From the NCBI GenBank assembly GCA_036250195.1, contig JAVHZZ010000004.1, positions 141,187,729-141,251,728 of the forward strand: a stretch of DNA of 64,000 nucleotides, read 5' to 3'. The notes beneath the pieces were generated by a model. That model was not told the DNA's origin and searched no databases. It saw nothing but the letters and a program-made list of their open reading frames with translations. Within the stretch, counting starts at the first letter, position 1, and each line of letters begins with the position of its first letter. Positions 10,216-21,839 of this stretch are shown here, one piece after another. The stretch is from Mixophyes australis (Eukaryota > Chordata > Amphibia > Anura > Limnodynastidae). Both the position numbers and the translations under genes were made by a program.

Positions 10216-10734
10216 TGTCACGGTTACAAACAGGAGTACAGTTAGGAGTCACGAATATGGTGAAAACACTCTGTTTATTTGCAGATAAGTATAAATAGCA
10301 GGTAATCGAGAGCAGTAGTAAATACCAGGTGCAAGCTGATGCAGGAAATAATACGAATGTTCAGAAACCAGCAGGTAAACAGCTAATGCAGGGAAGCAGG
10401 AGATATGAACAGATTCCAAGCAGGCATGAACCAGAGGAGCAAGGCAGGAGGAAGAATCCACAGGTTGCAACAAGGATATGACATCACAGGATGGGACAAC
10501 AATAACCAGCAATGTGTGCTGGGAGTGACAGGTATATAAAGGGAAAACCACACCCAGGTGCATGGGATAATTGGTGAACATGAAGGTTAACCCCTAATGC
10601 ACACAATAAGGCACAATAGCAGCACCTCTGGTGAATGGAGGTACTGCCAATACAAATACAATAATAAGGACAAAAAGGCAGGAGCTGCCATGCAAAGCAG
10701 CATGTAATGCATAAGCTGTAGGCAGATCGTGACA
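10216..10734 (-). mobile_element. Solo LTR, family B
   Basis: A 519-bp LTR differing from 6596-7114 at only a few bases. It has perfect 5-bp target duplications catat at 10211-10215 and 10735-10739, so this copy sits on the genuine insertion site. Confidence 0.92.
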
Positions 10735-10789
10735 CATATTAGCATTTTGGGGGATTTTGTGAATTGGAGCTCAAAAGGACATAATTTAA

Positions 10790-10950
10790 TAGGGTTTATT
10801 TACTAACATTGCATTTAAGTGCAACATTTCCACTGCACCACAGCAACCAATGTTCTTATCTGCCTTGTACAAGACAGATTATTAGAGCAAATGTCTGATT
10901 GGTTGCTATGGTTTAGTGCTAATTTTGCTCTTCAATGTAATATTAGTCGA
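10790..10950. repeat. Probable MITE fragment with gcaaccaat inverted motif
   Basis: The phrases tttatttactaa, cagcaaccaat and tgattggttgctatgg form an inverted pair about 70 bases apart. A related stretch is at about 20390-20525. Family and ends not determined. Confidence 0.45.
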
Positions 10951-11062
10951 TGATGACAACTAAGAAGTTCAGCATGAGGAATAATGTGGTTGTTCTATTG
11001 ATATTGAATTTTGTATCCAGAGTACTCAGTATTGAAACTAATTGTAACCTTCTTTGTTGCAG

Positions 11063-11113
11063 GTCTTCGGGGCTGACGACGTAGTCTGTACACGGATATA
11101 TGTGAGGGCATGA
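11063..11113 (+). CDS. CRABP1: CRABP1 terminal exon
   Basis: The acceptor ttgttgcag precedes 51 bases that complete the protein: VFGADDVVCTRIYVRA then TGA at 11111-11113. The length is exactly 16 codons plus stop, as in other CRABP genes, and the phase-0 junction matches the exon ending at base 50. TRIY carries the Arg and Tyr that bind the retinoic-acid carboxylate. Two small differences from human: Val in place of Thr at the junction and Ala in place of the final Glu. The intron before it is 11 kb because of transposon insertions. IREB2 follows on the same strand, the order seen in human. Confidence 0.95.
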   Translation, partial: VFGADDVVCTRIYVRA

Positions 11114-13541
11114 GACATGAACTTGTCTGGTCTCTCGGAATCTTCTTTCACCGTCAGTAATGTAGGGATCATTTTCCTGTCACACCAGCCCACCTGTTGT
11201 ATACTTTGAGGTTTAAAATAGTGTTCACTAGTAAAATCAGACTGCGCTCTTAGAACATGCAGTTTTTAACAGAAAGTATGAATCTCCAATGAAAAAAACT
11301 CTCATAGTGTATTGGTGCTATCTACTTCTATATATACAACCTAGAACTTCTGCTTTTAAAATGTACCACAATGTCCTGCTAGAAGTCATTACTGTGCAAA
11401 GATTCCAGTTCTATAAATTTCTTTGCATTCAATTCAGCCCATTACTTTAATAGATTTTGGTTATATACTGTAACCAGACAAGGGTTTCTCAACTTTTTTT
11501 CAAAATATTCCCTCTGTGATGGTAAATGCTTACCAAATAACCCCTAAAATGGGTTTATACCATGTATTGCCTAATGTGAGTAATGTATTTAGACAACCCC
11601 CTAATCTAAATAAATTTACACCAAGTCGTTGCATTTATATGTTTTTAAAAATACACCTTCTGATTATTTTTGTATTCTGATTATTTAAATACTGGAGTAC
11701 CCCTTGAATCTATATGAGGTAACCTTTGAGTCACACATACCAGAGGGTGAGAATCTAGGCTTTAAACAAACTAAGCATTTGCATACATATATTTCATAAA
11801 ATAAACTATACTCTGCTAATGCAGATGGTAATATTAGATAAACTCCATACCATTCAGAATATCTAGCACCTTTAAGATTAGCATCTGAATTTATTAAATT
11901 ATGCCATTTATAAAAGCAGCAATTTCTGCTATATACATAGTGACTTATGCCTTACTAGCACACCTCTATGTAACTAAAGCTCCAGTTGACAAGTACTTTT
12001 CAGGAAACTACCTATACACTGGCATTGATGCCTTCAGATTGGTAGTGTAGCCTCTGACCTTGTGTAGCAAATGGAATTATTGGCACCACCAATATAGTAT
12101 GTTTATGATTTTGCTTCTATTAGAAATTTCCCTATTGTAGTATGGTCCACCATGTATGGATAGATCTGCTGAGGTTTTTTGTTAGATAGACATATTGTCA
12201 TATGATTGGTAACATTTTGTAGAGACATTAGTTCATATTGGCAATACATTGCAAGTTCTCATTTTTGCTTAATAGTGTTTGCCTTTGTTCAAAAGAAGTA
12301 ATTCTGGGGCCACTAGGGAGGTAACAGGATGAAGATACAGGAATCACATTTTTACCTATTTTACACTCAAAATCTGCGAATTCTATTTGGCTTTAGTTTC
12401 TATTGTCAGATTATAAGTTTACCGGAGTTACTCAATGGAGAAAACACAGTATAGAATACCCAGCTAATCAGAACCAAGTTTGTGTAATAATTGTACAGAC
12501 AGATAATGTACAAAAATTAACAATACACTTAGCTCATCTGAACGGGTAAGTTTAATTTGCATAAGGATATCATTCTTTTCTGATAGGTTAGAACAAGTTC
12601 TAACATCATCTTATGATGGACAAGCATAAAAAACTATTGATACTCAAAGTGGTTAAAAAATTATGTAAACATGCTATTAATTTACTTACAGTGTATTGCC
12701 CTAAAATCAAATACAAAGGCATTAACTGAAGGTATCCTCATTGACTACTATGGCAGAGACTTCAATGTTAAACATGATATGTTATAATAAAGAGTAACTT
12801 ATTAACAAATCACAGCACGTTACTTACCTGTATTGTTCAGATTGTGTTACATTCAGTAGAGGAGATACATAAATGTTTTATGTAAGTCTGATAATAGTAC
12901 TGTGTTAGCCTGGTGATTACAATTGGCATCAAATAAACTTCTAATGACATGAGGTTTTAAATGGTATGTTTGCAAAATATCTGAACCAATGCTGCATTTC
13001 ATAAGGACACAGTCTGTCTTTAATCCTTTACTGCCGAAGGGGACTGGATGCACCACATAGCACCAGCACTTCAACCATTATACTTTCTGCAATGTTTTTT
13101 GTATTGTGTACTGTGCCTTTGATCGATGTCTCATTCCATGTAATTTCTTGTTTGTCATTTAATAAAGTTATTTCAATAAAACGCTTTATGTTTTCTATTA
13201 GAATTAATGAAAGCCATTTAGCAATACATCTTTTGACAGTTGTAAAAGTAATTGTATCCTGCCAAAGTCATTGTCTTGCTCAGAACTAAAGAGGGGATAC
13301 TGTACAGTATCATAGCCCCTCATTGTGGTCACTGAAGAGTATAAAGCTTGACTGCTTCACAGGAACTTAGCTTAACATGTGAAGATAAGGTTAAAATGTA
13401 TAGGTGTTTCTGAGGTTTGTAATGTGGTTGAGGGTTTCACTGCACAGAGTAATTCAGGTGGTGATATATGGTGGGGTATTGCCAGTCTTATGAGCTTTAT
13501 CTTACATTCATATTATTGTTGTTTTGTCTTTTTATTATATA
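11114..13541. other. CRABP1 3' UTR and intergenic DNA
   Basis: The 3' UTR begins after the stop. Candidate polyadenylation signals AATAAA occur at 11609-11614 and 11800-11805; which is used cannot be told. The stretch around 11480-11600 (gtttctcaactttttttcaa) looks like an old dispersed repeat. The remainder shows nothing I can name. Confidence 0.45.
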
Positions 13542-13745
13542 TACAATGCTGTGAAAAAGTTTTAGGCAGGTGTGGAAAAAATGCTGCAAAGAATGCTTTC
13601 AAAAATAGAAGTGTTAATAGTTTATTTTTATCAATTAACACAATGCAAAGTAAATGAACAGAAGAGAAATCTAAATCAAAATCAATATTTGGTGTGACCA
13701 CCCTTTGCCTTCAAAACAGCATTAATTCTTCTAAGTACACACTTT
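13542..13745 (+). mobile_element. Tc1/mariner fragment
   Basis: Starts at a TA with tacaatgctgtgaaaaagtt and runs to ttggtgtgaccaccctttgc, the terminal sequence of a common vertebrate Tc1-like family. The rest of the element is missing. Confidence 0.6.
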
Positions 13746-13988
13746 AAGGGAACATTCAACAAATGTAAAGTAAACTTTAAAATGTATTCAAATTCATTTA
13801 CTCCCCTTTAATTTTCCCAAGTCAATGATATTTTGTTTTCTTAGGAACAAACAAGGCTTACTTTAGATATCATAAAGTATTAAATAGATTTTTAATTTCA
13901 TTGTAATACACAGAGAAATAAGCAAAATAAAAAAAAACAAAAACATATTTTCAAGATATTGCCAAAGGTTATGTGCATGAACATAATC

Positions 13989-14214
13989 CATACTTGGCAA
14001 TTTTTTTGATCTGTCCTCCGAAAGATCCCAGAGGACAGGTCATGTGACAGGGGGTGGGGTGACGTTGTCACTCCACCATAGCCCCGCCCGTAATATAAAA
14101 TGTCGAAATTCACGAACCCCTCCACAAGAATCCGGGCCTACTCTCCCGGGAGTCCAGGAGGACTCCCTGAAATTCAGGAGCCTATCGAAAATTTTGGGAG
14201 AGTAGGCAAGTATG
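13989..14214. mobile_element. MITE with CATACTTGCC ends
   Basis: Ends catacttggcaa and gtaggcaagtatg form a short inverted repeat around 226 bp. The centre carries ctcccgggagtccaggagg-type inversions. Related copies lie at 32599-32802 and 33008-33118. No target duplication is clear, so the superfamily is uncertain. Confidence 0.65.
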
Positions 14215-14771
14215 ACATAGTGCAACCTAATTAATTTACCCCAAACTTTAAATAGCTAGAGACTCTCAGTAGAAAAATGCTTTTGTACGTTTATAAAATG
14301 TATATATTTATATTGCAGAGAAACAGAATAGGAATTTGTATGAATTCCTTTATTTTATTCAATATTTTTATTTATTTTTTCAGGAATCAAAAGGCACTTC
14401 AATTGGTCTTCCCTATTAGTAGCACTGCAAAGGCTGATAGGATCTAATAAAGCAGGCTAAAAAAACAGACCTTATTCAGGTCTCCACTGCTTTACCTAAC
14501 ATGTCTAATGCTAGAGAGATATTCAAGTGACAATGAGATGCAACAGGATTTACTATATGAATGTGGAAGCAGGGTGCGCTCTGCATTAGACACATAGTAC
14601 TTAGTTGGAAAACTGTATGCAGTGATTGTGTGCCAGGCATTTATTGAAACAATTTATGGTCCCAAATTATTTAAAGGTGTGGTGGATGCACATAAACAGT
14701 ACTAGATAGAGATTGCATGAGCTGCTAAGTGAAGAAGGAGTTAACCACACTCCTCAGTGATACAGGTAAAA
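14215..14771. other. Intergenic, no recognised feature
   Basis: AT-rich DNA without a recognisable element. Confidence 0.5.
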
Positions 14772-15114
14772 GGACAGCACGGTGGCTTAGTGGTTAGCAC
14801 TTCTGCCTTACAGCACTGGGGTCATGAGTTCAATTTCCGACCATGGCCTTATCTGTGTGTAGTTTGTATGTTCTCCCCGTGTTTGCGTGGGTTTCCTCCG
14901 GGTGCTCCGGTTTCCTCTCACATTCCAAAAGCATACTGGTAGGTTAATTGGCTGCTATCAAATTGACCCTAGTCTCTCTGTCTCTGTCTGTGTGTGTGTG
15001 TGTTAGGAAATTTAAACTGTAAGCTCCAATGGGGCAGGAACTGATGTGAGTGAGTTCCCTGTACAGCGCTGCGGAATTAGTGGCGCTATATAAATAAATG
15101 GTGATGATGATGAT
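14772..15114 (+). mobile_element. V-SINE-like element, full length
   Basis: A tRNA-derived head (gcacggtggcttagtggtta with a B-box-like gttcaatttcc) leads into the conserved central domain seen in V-SINEs (atgttctccccgtgtttgcg, ggtgctccggtttcctc). A LINE-like tail with gctgtacag... and tataaataaatggtgatgat follows. The tgatgatga tail is typical of L2/CR1-mobilised SINEs. The head is not a functional tRNA gene. Confidence 0.85.
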
Positions 15115-15734
15115 AGTACAGAAAGCACTCAAGTGCAAGTAGAGAAAATGGGATATTGGATAAATGCGGGTCTTCTAATACATATATGCCAAATGGGCAG
15201 AAAGAACAACTGATGTGTAATATAACGTATTGTGTGCATCAATGTGAGAGCAGAGGATAATGTCCAGGGTAAAGTATTAATGTCCAAATGAAGCAGGCAC
15301 GGAGCAGTAATGTAATTGGAGGTGACTGCAACTAGGGTGTCTGTGTATGCACTGCTTCTGGAATACCTCAGGGTGATGTATGCAATACACAAGTGATGTC
15401 TCGGATGCTCTTGCTATATGCCGAGGGTGTACAATTACCTGAAAGTGGTATAAGTAGTACCCAAAGATGAATTCCTGATGATGTTACCCTGACGCCGTGC
15501 TGGCGTGAGCTTGTCTGACCATGCCTTCGGACCCCTGGCCCAACCGTCCGGTGAATGTTCCTGTCGGAGTCAGATGTAATCTTCCTGGATGTAATGGTAT
15601 ACTGAAGGCTGCACAAGTGCAGGTGGCAAACTCGGAGGAAAGTAAAACTACATAGTGAAGTACTATCAACAAACTTTATTAGCAATCGGCTATGGGGATG
15701 TAGCCACAGTGATCAACATGGGGTGTAGCTGCGC
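15115..15734. other. Intergenic, unidentified
   Basis: Sequence of mixed composition. Minus-strand ORFs here (up to 105 residues) show no family features. The end near 15670 (aactttattagcaatcgg) may be repeat-derived. Confidence 0.4.
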
Positions 15735-16200
15735 CTTTTTTTTTTAAAATACGTTTTATTAGTAACATCTTATCTTGAACAGCATTACAAAAAAGAAGAA
15801 ACTTTTGAGAGGTACATTAGTGAGATGACAAGTGCACATGAAAATTTAACAGTGTGTATGACACTCTCTCACAGAGCCTTTACTAAACAAATTAAGTTTC
15901 ATAAGAACATAGTACCATGGAGATGTTATTTTGTTTTAAATTATACAAATAAGGGGGAGAAGAGAAAGAAGAGGGAGTATAGGGATGGAACAGGGCAGAA
16001 TGGGGGAAGGGGAAAGAGATTGGGGGGGTTAGGGCAAGGGAGGAGGAATTCACGCTTTTATGTTTTTAGCAGAGGATAATAGTTCAATCTGTTATTTCCA
16101 GAAACGGATCGGGTTTGACTAAAATTGGAGCAGAGGTTGGTTGTAATATGAAGCCCAGGGAGACCAGACTTTGTTGAAGGACACGGAGAAGCCCCTAAGC
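15735..16200 (-). mobile_element. L1 3' end (minus strand)
   Basis: A T-tract at about 15735 (the poly-A tail of a minus copy) is followed by 3' UTR-like purine-rich sequence and then, on the minus strand, VSFNKVWSPWASYY, which resembles the extreme C-terminus of L1 ORF2. Strongly 5'-truncated. Confidence 0.6.
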
Positions 16201-16204
16201 ACGC

Positions 16205-16330
16205 TGGTGAGGGCGCCCTTGTGACCGCCCCACAATACAGAGGGCGCCCTTGTGACCGCCCCACAATACAGAGGGCAGCCATGTGACCACCACACAATAC
16301 AGAGGGAACTCTTGTGACCACCAACTCAAG
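16205..16330. repeat. 31-bp tandem repeat, about 4 copies
   Basis: Unit gagggcgcccttgtgaccgc plus cccacaataca, two nearly identical copies and two diverged ones. Confidence 0.85.
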
Positions 16331-16655
16331 TATTTTAAACCAGATCCAGATAAAATTGCGGCAATAGATCATGAAAAAAAAAAATTGGCATGTTACAGGT
16401 ATATTGCTTTTTGTAAAGAAAGTCTGACTTTCAACATGGGTTTCAGCAGAATAAGGCATTTGAAGGTATTTTTTCCTCTTTCTTTTTCTTTTTACTGGAT
16501 TTCTAGCACTATCAATCCACAGTCAAATGGAAAGATTGAGAAAACCTTTAAACTTACAAGTAGAGAACTTCACTTTATCACTATAGTGAAATACAGCTGA
16601 TCACACTGTATGCTGCTAATTACAACTAAAATGGACGAAATTCTTCACATCACAC

Positions 16656-16936
16656 AATGTCATATACATACATACAAACACACAATACCATATACATACA
16701 CAATGCCATATACATACAAATGCACATAATGGCATAAATATACACATGTGCACAATGCCATATTCCTACACATACTGCCATATACACACAATGGCCATAT
16801 AAATACACATACACACACACATAATGCCATATACAAATATAATGCAATATATACACACACACTGCCATATACACCGACACACAATGTCATGTTATCCACA
16901 CACACAATGCCATATATACACACACAAATGTCATAT

Positions 16937-16980
<44 letters not shown>
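16656..16980. repeat. CA/TA-rich simple repeat ending in (TA)n
   Basis: Irregular copies of cacaatgccatatacatac grade into an uninterrupted TA run at about 16938-16980. ORFs across it are artefacts. Confidence 0.9.
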
Positions 16981-16982
<2 letters not shown>

Positions 16983-17232
16983 AATATATAAAAGCCTAGC
17001 GGCGTGTTAGTGTGTGTATGGAAAAAACTAGCGGGTGACAGAGTGCTCAAGCTGCAGCGCCACCTGCTGGGCGGAGTTATATACTACACTGATCTACTAA
17101 ATTCTTAGCATTATCTAATATATAAAAGCCTAGCGGCGTGTGTGTGTGGCGATGAAGATGACAAGAACCTTTTTAACACCTTAAGTAGCTTGATTTGACT
17201 AGAATGCATAAGTATCATGCACGGGTTAACTT
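16979..17232 (+). mobile_element. Helitron-like fragment with two 5' ends
   Basis: TCTAATATATAAAAGCCTAG starts after an A at 16980 and again at 17114, matching the TC start and A/T insertion site of Helitrons. The right end reads tatcatgcacgggttaac. Between the two starts lie gctgcagcgccacctgctgg and a GT-rich stretch. No Rep/helicase is encoded. The 3' terminus lacks a clear CTRR, so the class is provisional. Confidence 0.5.
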
Positions 17233-17330
17233 GTATATATATATATATATATATACACATACACACACACACATACATACATACATACATATACACACAC
17301 ACAATGCCATACACATACATACAATTCCAT

Positions 17331-17871
17331 ATAGATACTCACAATGACAGGTTATAACACCCCTACCCTCCAGTCCTCTGTATTTACCTGCTGACGTACG
17401 CTGGTAAAAAGGAACAGGAAAGGAAGCCTCATCGGCCGCGCTCTAAAATGACAGACAGCCTGGCAGCAGTCTGATTTGTTGGCTGGCTACCTGTCTCCAT
17501 TAGTTCACTGACAGGGCTATCCTGGTTAGCATCTGCCCATCTCCCGATTAGCCCCGCCGCTCCCGGCCAGGTGAATGGAATTATTTTTTTTTCTTAAAAA
17601 AAAATAAGTTTGTGGTCTGCAGTGTGAGCCCGGGTCCCCAGGCATGCCCAGGCCCTGCCCCTCTTGTCGACCCCGAACATAAGTCAGGAGCCTTACTGTA
17701 GTGTATATCCCTATGTAGCTTTTCAGTGTTTTTGGTCACAAATATTTAACACAAACATGCATTTAAGTGTCAGCAACCAAAGATTGAAAATATTATATTC
17801 CTAGCACTACCTCACTACTGAACCCTTATTGCCACAGGTGCAGGAGGTCTGGTTAACAACTTCTCTCATGG
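17331..17871. other. Intergenic, unidentified
   Basis: Follows a CA/TA simple repeat at 17231-17330. Moderate GC, no recognised element or gene. Confidence 0.45.
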
Positions 17872-18223
17872 GCACCACGGTGGCTAAGTGGTTAACACTT
17901 CTGCCTCACAGCGCTAGGGTCACGAGAAGATAGTTCAATTCCCGACCATGGCCTTATCTGTGTGGAGTTTGCATGTTCTCCTCGTGTTTGCGTGGGTTTC
18001 CTCCGGATGCTCCGTTTTCCTCCCACACTCCTAAAACATACTAGTAAGTTAACTGGCTGCTATCAAAATTGACCCTAGTCTCTCTCTCTCTCTGTCTGTG
18101 TGTGTACATTAGGGAATTTAGACTGTAAGCTCCAATGGGGTAGGCACTGATATGAATGAGTTCTCTGTACAGCGCTGCGAAATCAATGGCGCTATATAAA
18201 TAAATGGTGATGATGATGATGAT
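17872..18223 (+). mobile_element. V-SINE-like element, full length
   Basis: Same architecture as 14772-15114: head accacggtggctaagtggtt, core gcatgttctcctcgtgtttg and tail ataaatggtgatgatgatga. About 350 bp. Confidence 0.85.
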
Positions 18224-19239
18224 TGTAGACTCTGTACTCTCTGTCTCCTCTCAGTCTCTCTTGGATGCCTCCTGCCCAACATAGTGTGTTTACTGGGCCC
18301 TCCTCAACTCTTCTCTGAGCTCCTGGCCTACCACATACAAGGCTTTACTGGTGGGCTTCTCACAGGTGTGTGACCACAACATTTCATCTCTGTGGGGGAG
18401 GATCTCCCAGGCCTGAACTTCTGACAGACTAGCACCACCTATTCTGTTACCACCACCATAATCATTACTAGTTACATAACTCCTGTGCTTGCGGAGATTA
18501 TCATCTTAAGGGATCTGTGAGCTGTTTGTCCCTCCAATCTTCCTCTGACCAGCACTAGGCTGGCAGCACTAAGGTTATTAACCATTTATTACCCCACACC
18601 CACTTCCCAGGGGTGTGGGAACAGCCCTAGTGTTGTCAGCCTTGGGTTGGGTACCCCTACCCTAGGGAGGGGGCTGGTTGGCACCATGGCAGGAGGACCC
18701 TCTGTTGCAGTTCCCCTGCTATAGTGCCACCAGCCCCAGCTGGCTAAGCCAAGGGTTGGTTGTCCCAATTTTCCGCCGACCAGCATTAGAGTTAATATGA
18801 CTGAGGAGGGGAGGCTTTATTTTTAAAATTGTTTACTGCCGGCGACTCCAGCAAATATATATCTATATCGATATATATATCCCTCTAGCATTGCGAATTT
18901 AATGTCAACACTGTGATTGTCAATAGTGAAAATGCAAACACACACAATGTTGGTATTATATCTGTGCCGGGAAAATTGAAATACCAGCATTTATTCCATT
19001 AGCATTTTCATGTCGGCAGGATAAGTGTCGGTATTTCTTCTGTCGGAAATATGACTACCACCGCTTTTGACTCCTATCTGGTACAACCCTCAGTTTTCCC
19101 TGGGCCATCTACTGCGAAGTACTGTAGTTGGATCTTGGCAGACTTTAAATTTCCTGCTTTCTCCAGACAGGGATGAGGCAGCGTGGGAGCCTATGAGACT
19201 GGGGATAGCCAAAACTCTATCTTAGCCAAAATAAGGAGA
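18224..19239. other. Intergenic with probable fold-back repeats
   Basis: At 18600-18780, ggggctggttggcaccat and atagtgccaccagcccca are inverted, and gccttgggttggg pairs loosely with a second similar stretch, suggesting a MITE without clear ends. At 18890-19060 a second MITE-like block contains ttgtcaatagtgaaaatgc and gtcggtatttc. Neither is assigned. Confidence 0.35.
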
Positions 19240-19995
19240 CATAGAATAAACTTTACTGCTGCTGATACTATACTCCAACAAGACTCAATAAAATACTTCC
19301 TTCCTCTCCACCTGTTGGTGTAATTGTGGTCATAGGGGCACCATGCTACATATTTGATGGACCTGCCAATTTGTCGCACCCTTTGGGGACAAGGTTCATA
19401 CACTTTTGAACAACCTCTTTGAGGCCTTGGTGGCACAGGCCCTTGGATATTTTTTATGTGTTTGATAAATTCTATAGAAAAGTCTCTTAGCTTTTAAATG
19501 GAAAAACACTTCATCCCTGTCTCTGTCCGCACTTAAAAAGCAGATGACATGTTGCATGCATGGAGGAGATAACCTACTACCTCCATGACAGAGTCCTTGC
19601 TCTTAATCAAGTCTTGGCTCCCTGGCTGTTTACAGAATGCAGACCTCCTATTTCAGCTCCACCCCCCTCCCTCCGACGACCCATGTACAGTAAACAACTT
19701 CTCTTCCTATATTATATATAATATTTATCCTCAGCTATCCCGTACTACTTATTCTACATTGTGCTGCTTCATGGTTGCCCCTCCCCTCGCTTTTAGTCCT
19801 GTACTCCTTCTCCCCTTTCAGTCTAATTGCTGTTTATTATGCTACAATTACTGTAAACCTTTATACACTGGTCATAGATTATCATCCCCTGGGACCTGCT
19901 TGTGATATGTTATTAAAAAAAAAATGTATCACTGCTTTATCTCTTTGTTACTGTATTGTCTATTGACCACTCAAGATAAAGAACTATAAAAAAAA
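19240..19995 (+). mobile_element. L1 3' end (plus strand), degraded
   Basis: Plus-strand translation near 19310 gives CWCNCGHRGTMLHI then W-x-x-C after a stop, the C-terminal zinc motif region of L1 ORF2. The coding remnant continues to about 19700, then a 3' UTR and A-rich ends at 19911-19922 and 19988-19995. Stops and frameshifts show it is dead. Confidence 0.7.
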
Positions 19996-20043
19996 CGCAT
20001 TGTATGTACAGTACATATTAAGAACATCTTGATTAATGTAAAT

Positions 20044-20045
<2 letters not shown>

Positions 20046-20074
<29 letters not shown>
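20046..20074. repeat. (TA)n microsatellite
   Basis: Uninterrupted TA dinucleotides followed by a T-run. Confidence 0.95.
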
Positions 20075-20079
<5 letters not shown>

Positions 20080-20389
20080 TTTTTTTAAACCAACCATATT
20101 TTCTTTACTAATGATTATCTGTTTGTTCATTTCATTTGTAATATAAAGTTTGTGTATGCATTCTAATGTGACCTTATATTGCACATATGCTTGTGCGCAT
20201 ACTGCAATCTGTCATTTACCATACAGCAAGTAACGTTTAGGCAGAGCCCATGTACACCCAGTTCAAATCGAAACACATCATGAGATGTGCTTGAAATTCA
20301 ATACGGTCAGAACAACAAACATATTGATCTGATTATTCATAGCGCTTCAGTTTCTTTTAAAAAACAAAACAAAAAAGCTTGCTATAGAA

Positions 20390-20525
20390 AGAGGACCTGT
20401 TGGAGACATTTATGAAAACTGTGTAGAATAGGAAGTTTTGCCATAGCACAGCATGCCATAGGAACCAATCTGATTCTGGCTGTCATTTATCTAGCTGGGA
20501 AATAAAAAAATAAAAAAATTGTGCA
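20390..20525. repeat. Probable MITE fragment
   Basis: gagacatttatgaaaactgt ... ccataggaaccaatctgatt ... tgtcatttatctag matches the style of a dispersed frog MITE and resembles 10790-10950. Ends undetermined. Confidence 0.4.
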
Positions 20526-21839
20526 ATGTGCAACTCCACTCAGTTACCTGAAGCACCGTTTTCAGAAAAGTCTCCCATTGTTCTGTGCTTGGGTCAGCTA
20601 TTACTCAACGGTATAGATGCTTTCAGGGGTTTCCTGATTTATATATACATACACTCATTCTGTGGGGAATATTTGTTAAACTGAAATGAGCCAAAAATCC
20701 CAACAAAACTGCTGTTTTCTCCAGAGAAGCGCTGCTTAATAAAATTTATACCAAGCACCGGCGCGCTTTTTTCAATTTTTTTTAGTAAGGCTTGGAGATT
20801 AGACAGCCGATGGGTCCTTTCATTGCCCCCTTAATGATGCCAATGTAACTGTTGCAGCTTTAAGTGTTGTGACACCTACTGTCTGCATTTTCTGCTGTTT
20901 CTATTTATCAGAGGGACGTCGGATATCATACCTGTCACTTTTTATGTAAGTCTGAATTTTTTCTACTTCGCTTTAATCACCTTCGTCATTTTATTGACGA
21001 TTTAACAGTTGTTGGAATCATGGCCATCGTAAATTTGACTACTACCGAATATTAAATAACAAAAGTATTTTAAATAAAAGTTATACATTATAAATGCTGG
21101 CAACATTATCAAGATTGAAAGAAGCTGAATTAATAAGCAAGGCCTGGACAATTTGCAATATAAGTGGGGAGGGGCAGTCTTCACACAAGATATTTAGAAG
21201 GTCGCGCTGTCACAGAAAAACATTATATGCAGAATGGGCATTAGAAACGGTTACCTTTTTGCGAGACTCAAACTGACCAATGTGTGAAGTTTTTATCATA
21301 ATGTTTGCAAAGCAAATGTAAGGTTTATTCTTTCTTCGTGATGAAGAGAAATATAACATTCCAAGTTACAAAAAACAGTTTGATGTAAAAACTTTCTTTC
21401 ATATAGAGTTGAAACCTCCTCACATCATGTCACTATCCATGTCACGGACAGGTCACTGCTGTCCACAATATAAGTACACTTATATTCCAAAACAGATTGT
21501 TTGATTCTTATCCACTTCAAAATAGGGTACACATGGACAAACAGGAGATGCAATATTATAGGAAAAAGGCGGTCAGACCCTAGCCAGACGAATTATCAGC
21601 CATTTCAGGCTCATATATAAGTAACTAAATAACTATTAATATGACTATATAATAACAGGTCTTGAAGGTTGCCCCACGATAGACAACAGTTATAGTAAAC
21701 TTCACTAATGTCCAAAAAAAAAATACAGCTGTACCTTTTAGATAGCAAGCTTGGGTGTGCCTGCTTCCAGATCCCAGGGTAGAGTTGAGTACAATTCCAT
21801 AAAGGGAACAAAGCATACCTTTTTGTAGGGGCTAGATGT
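20526..21839. other. Intergenic, no recognised feature
   Basis: AT-rich DNA with scattered short ORFs and no family signatures. Confidence 0.5.

Noticed and set aside
11063..11113. CRABP2 or another FABP
   Set aside because: FGADDVVCTRIYVR is the CRABP1 form; CRABP2 has a different residue pattern before ADDVVCTR.
14772..15114. tRNA gene
   Set aside because: The A- and B-box-like parts belong to the tRNA-derived head of a SINE; no full cloverleaf is present.
16650..16984. Tyr/Cys/Val-rich ORFs
   Set aside because: Translation of CA/TA simple repeats.
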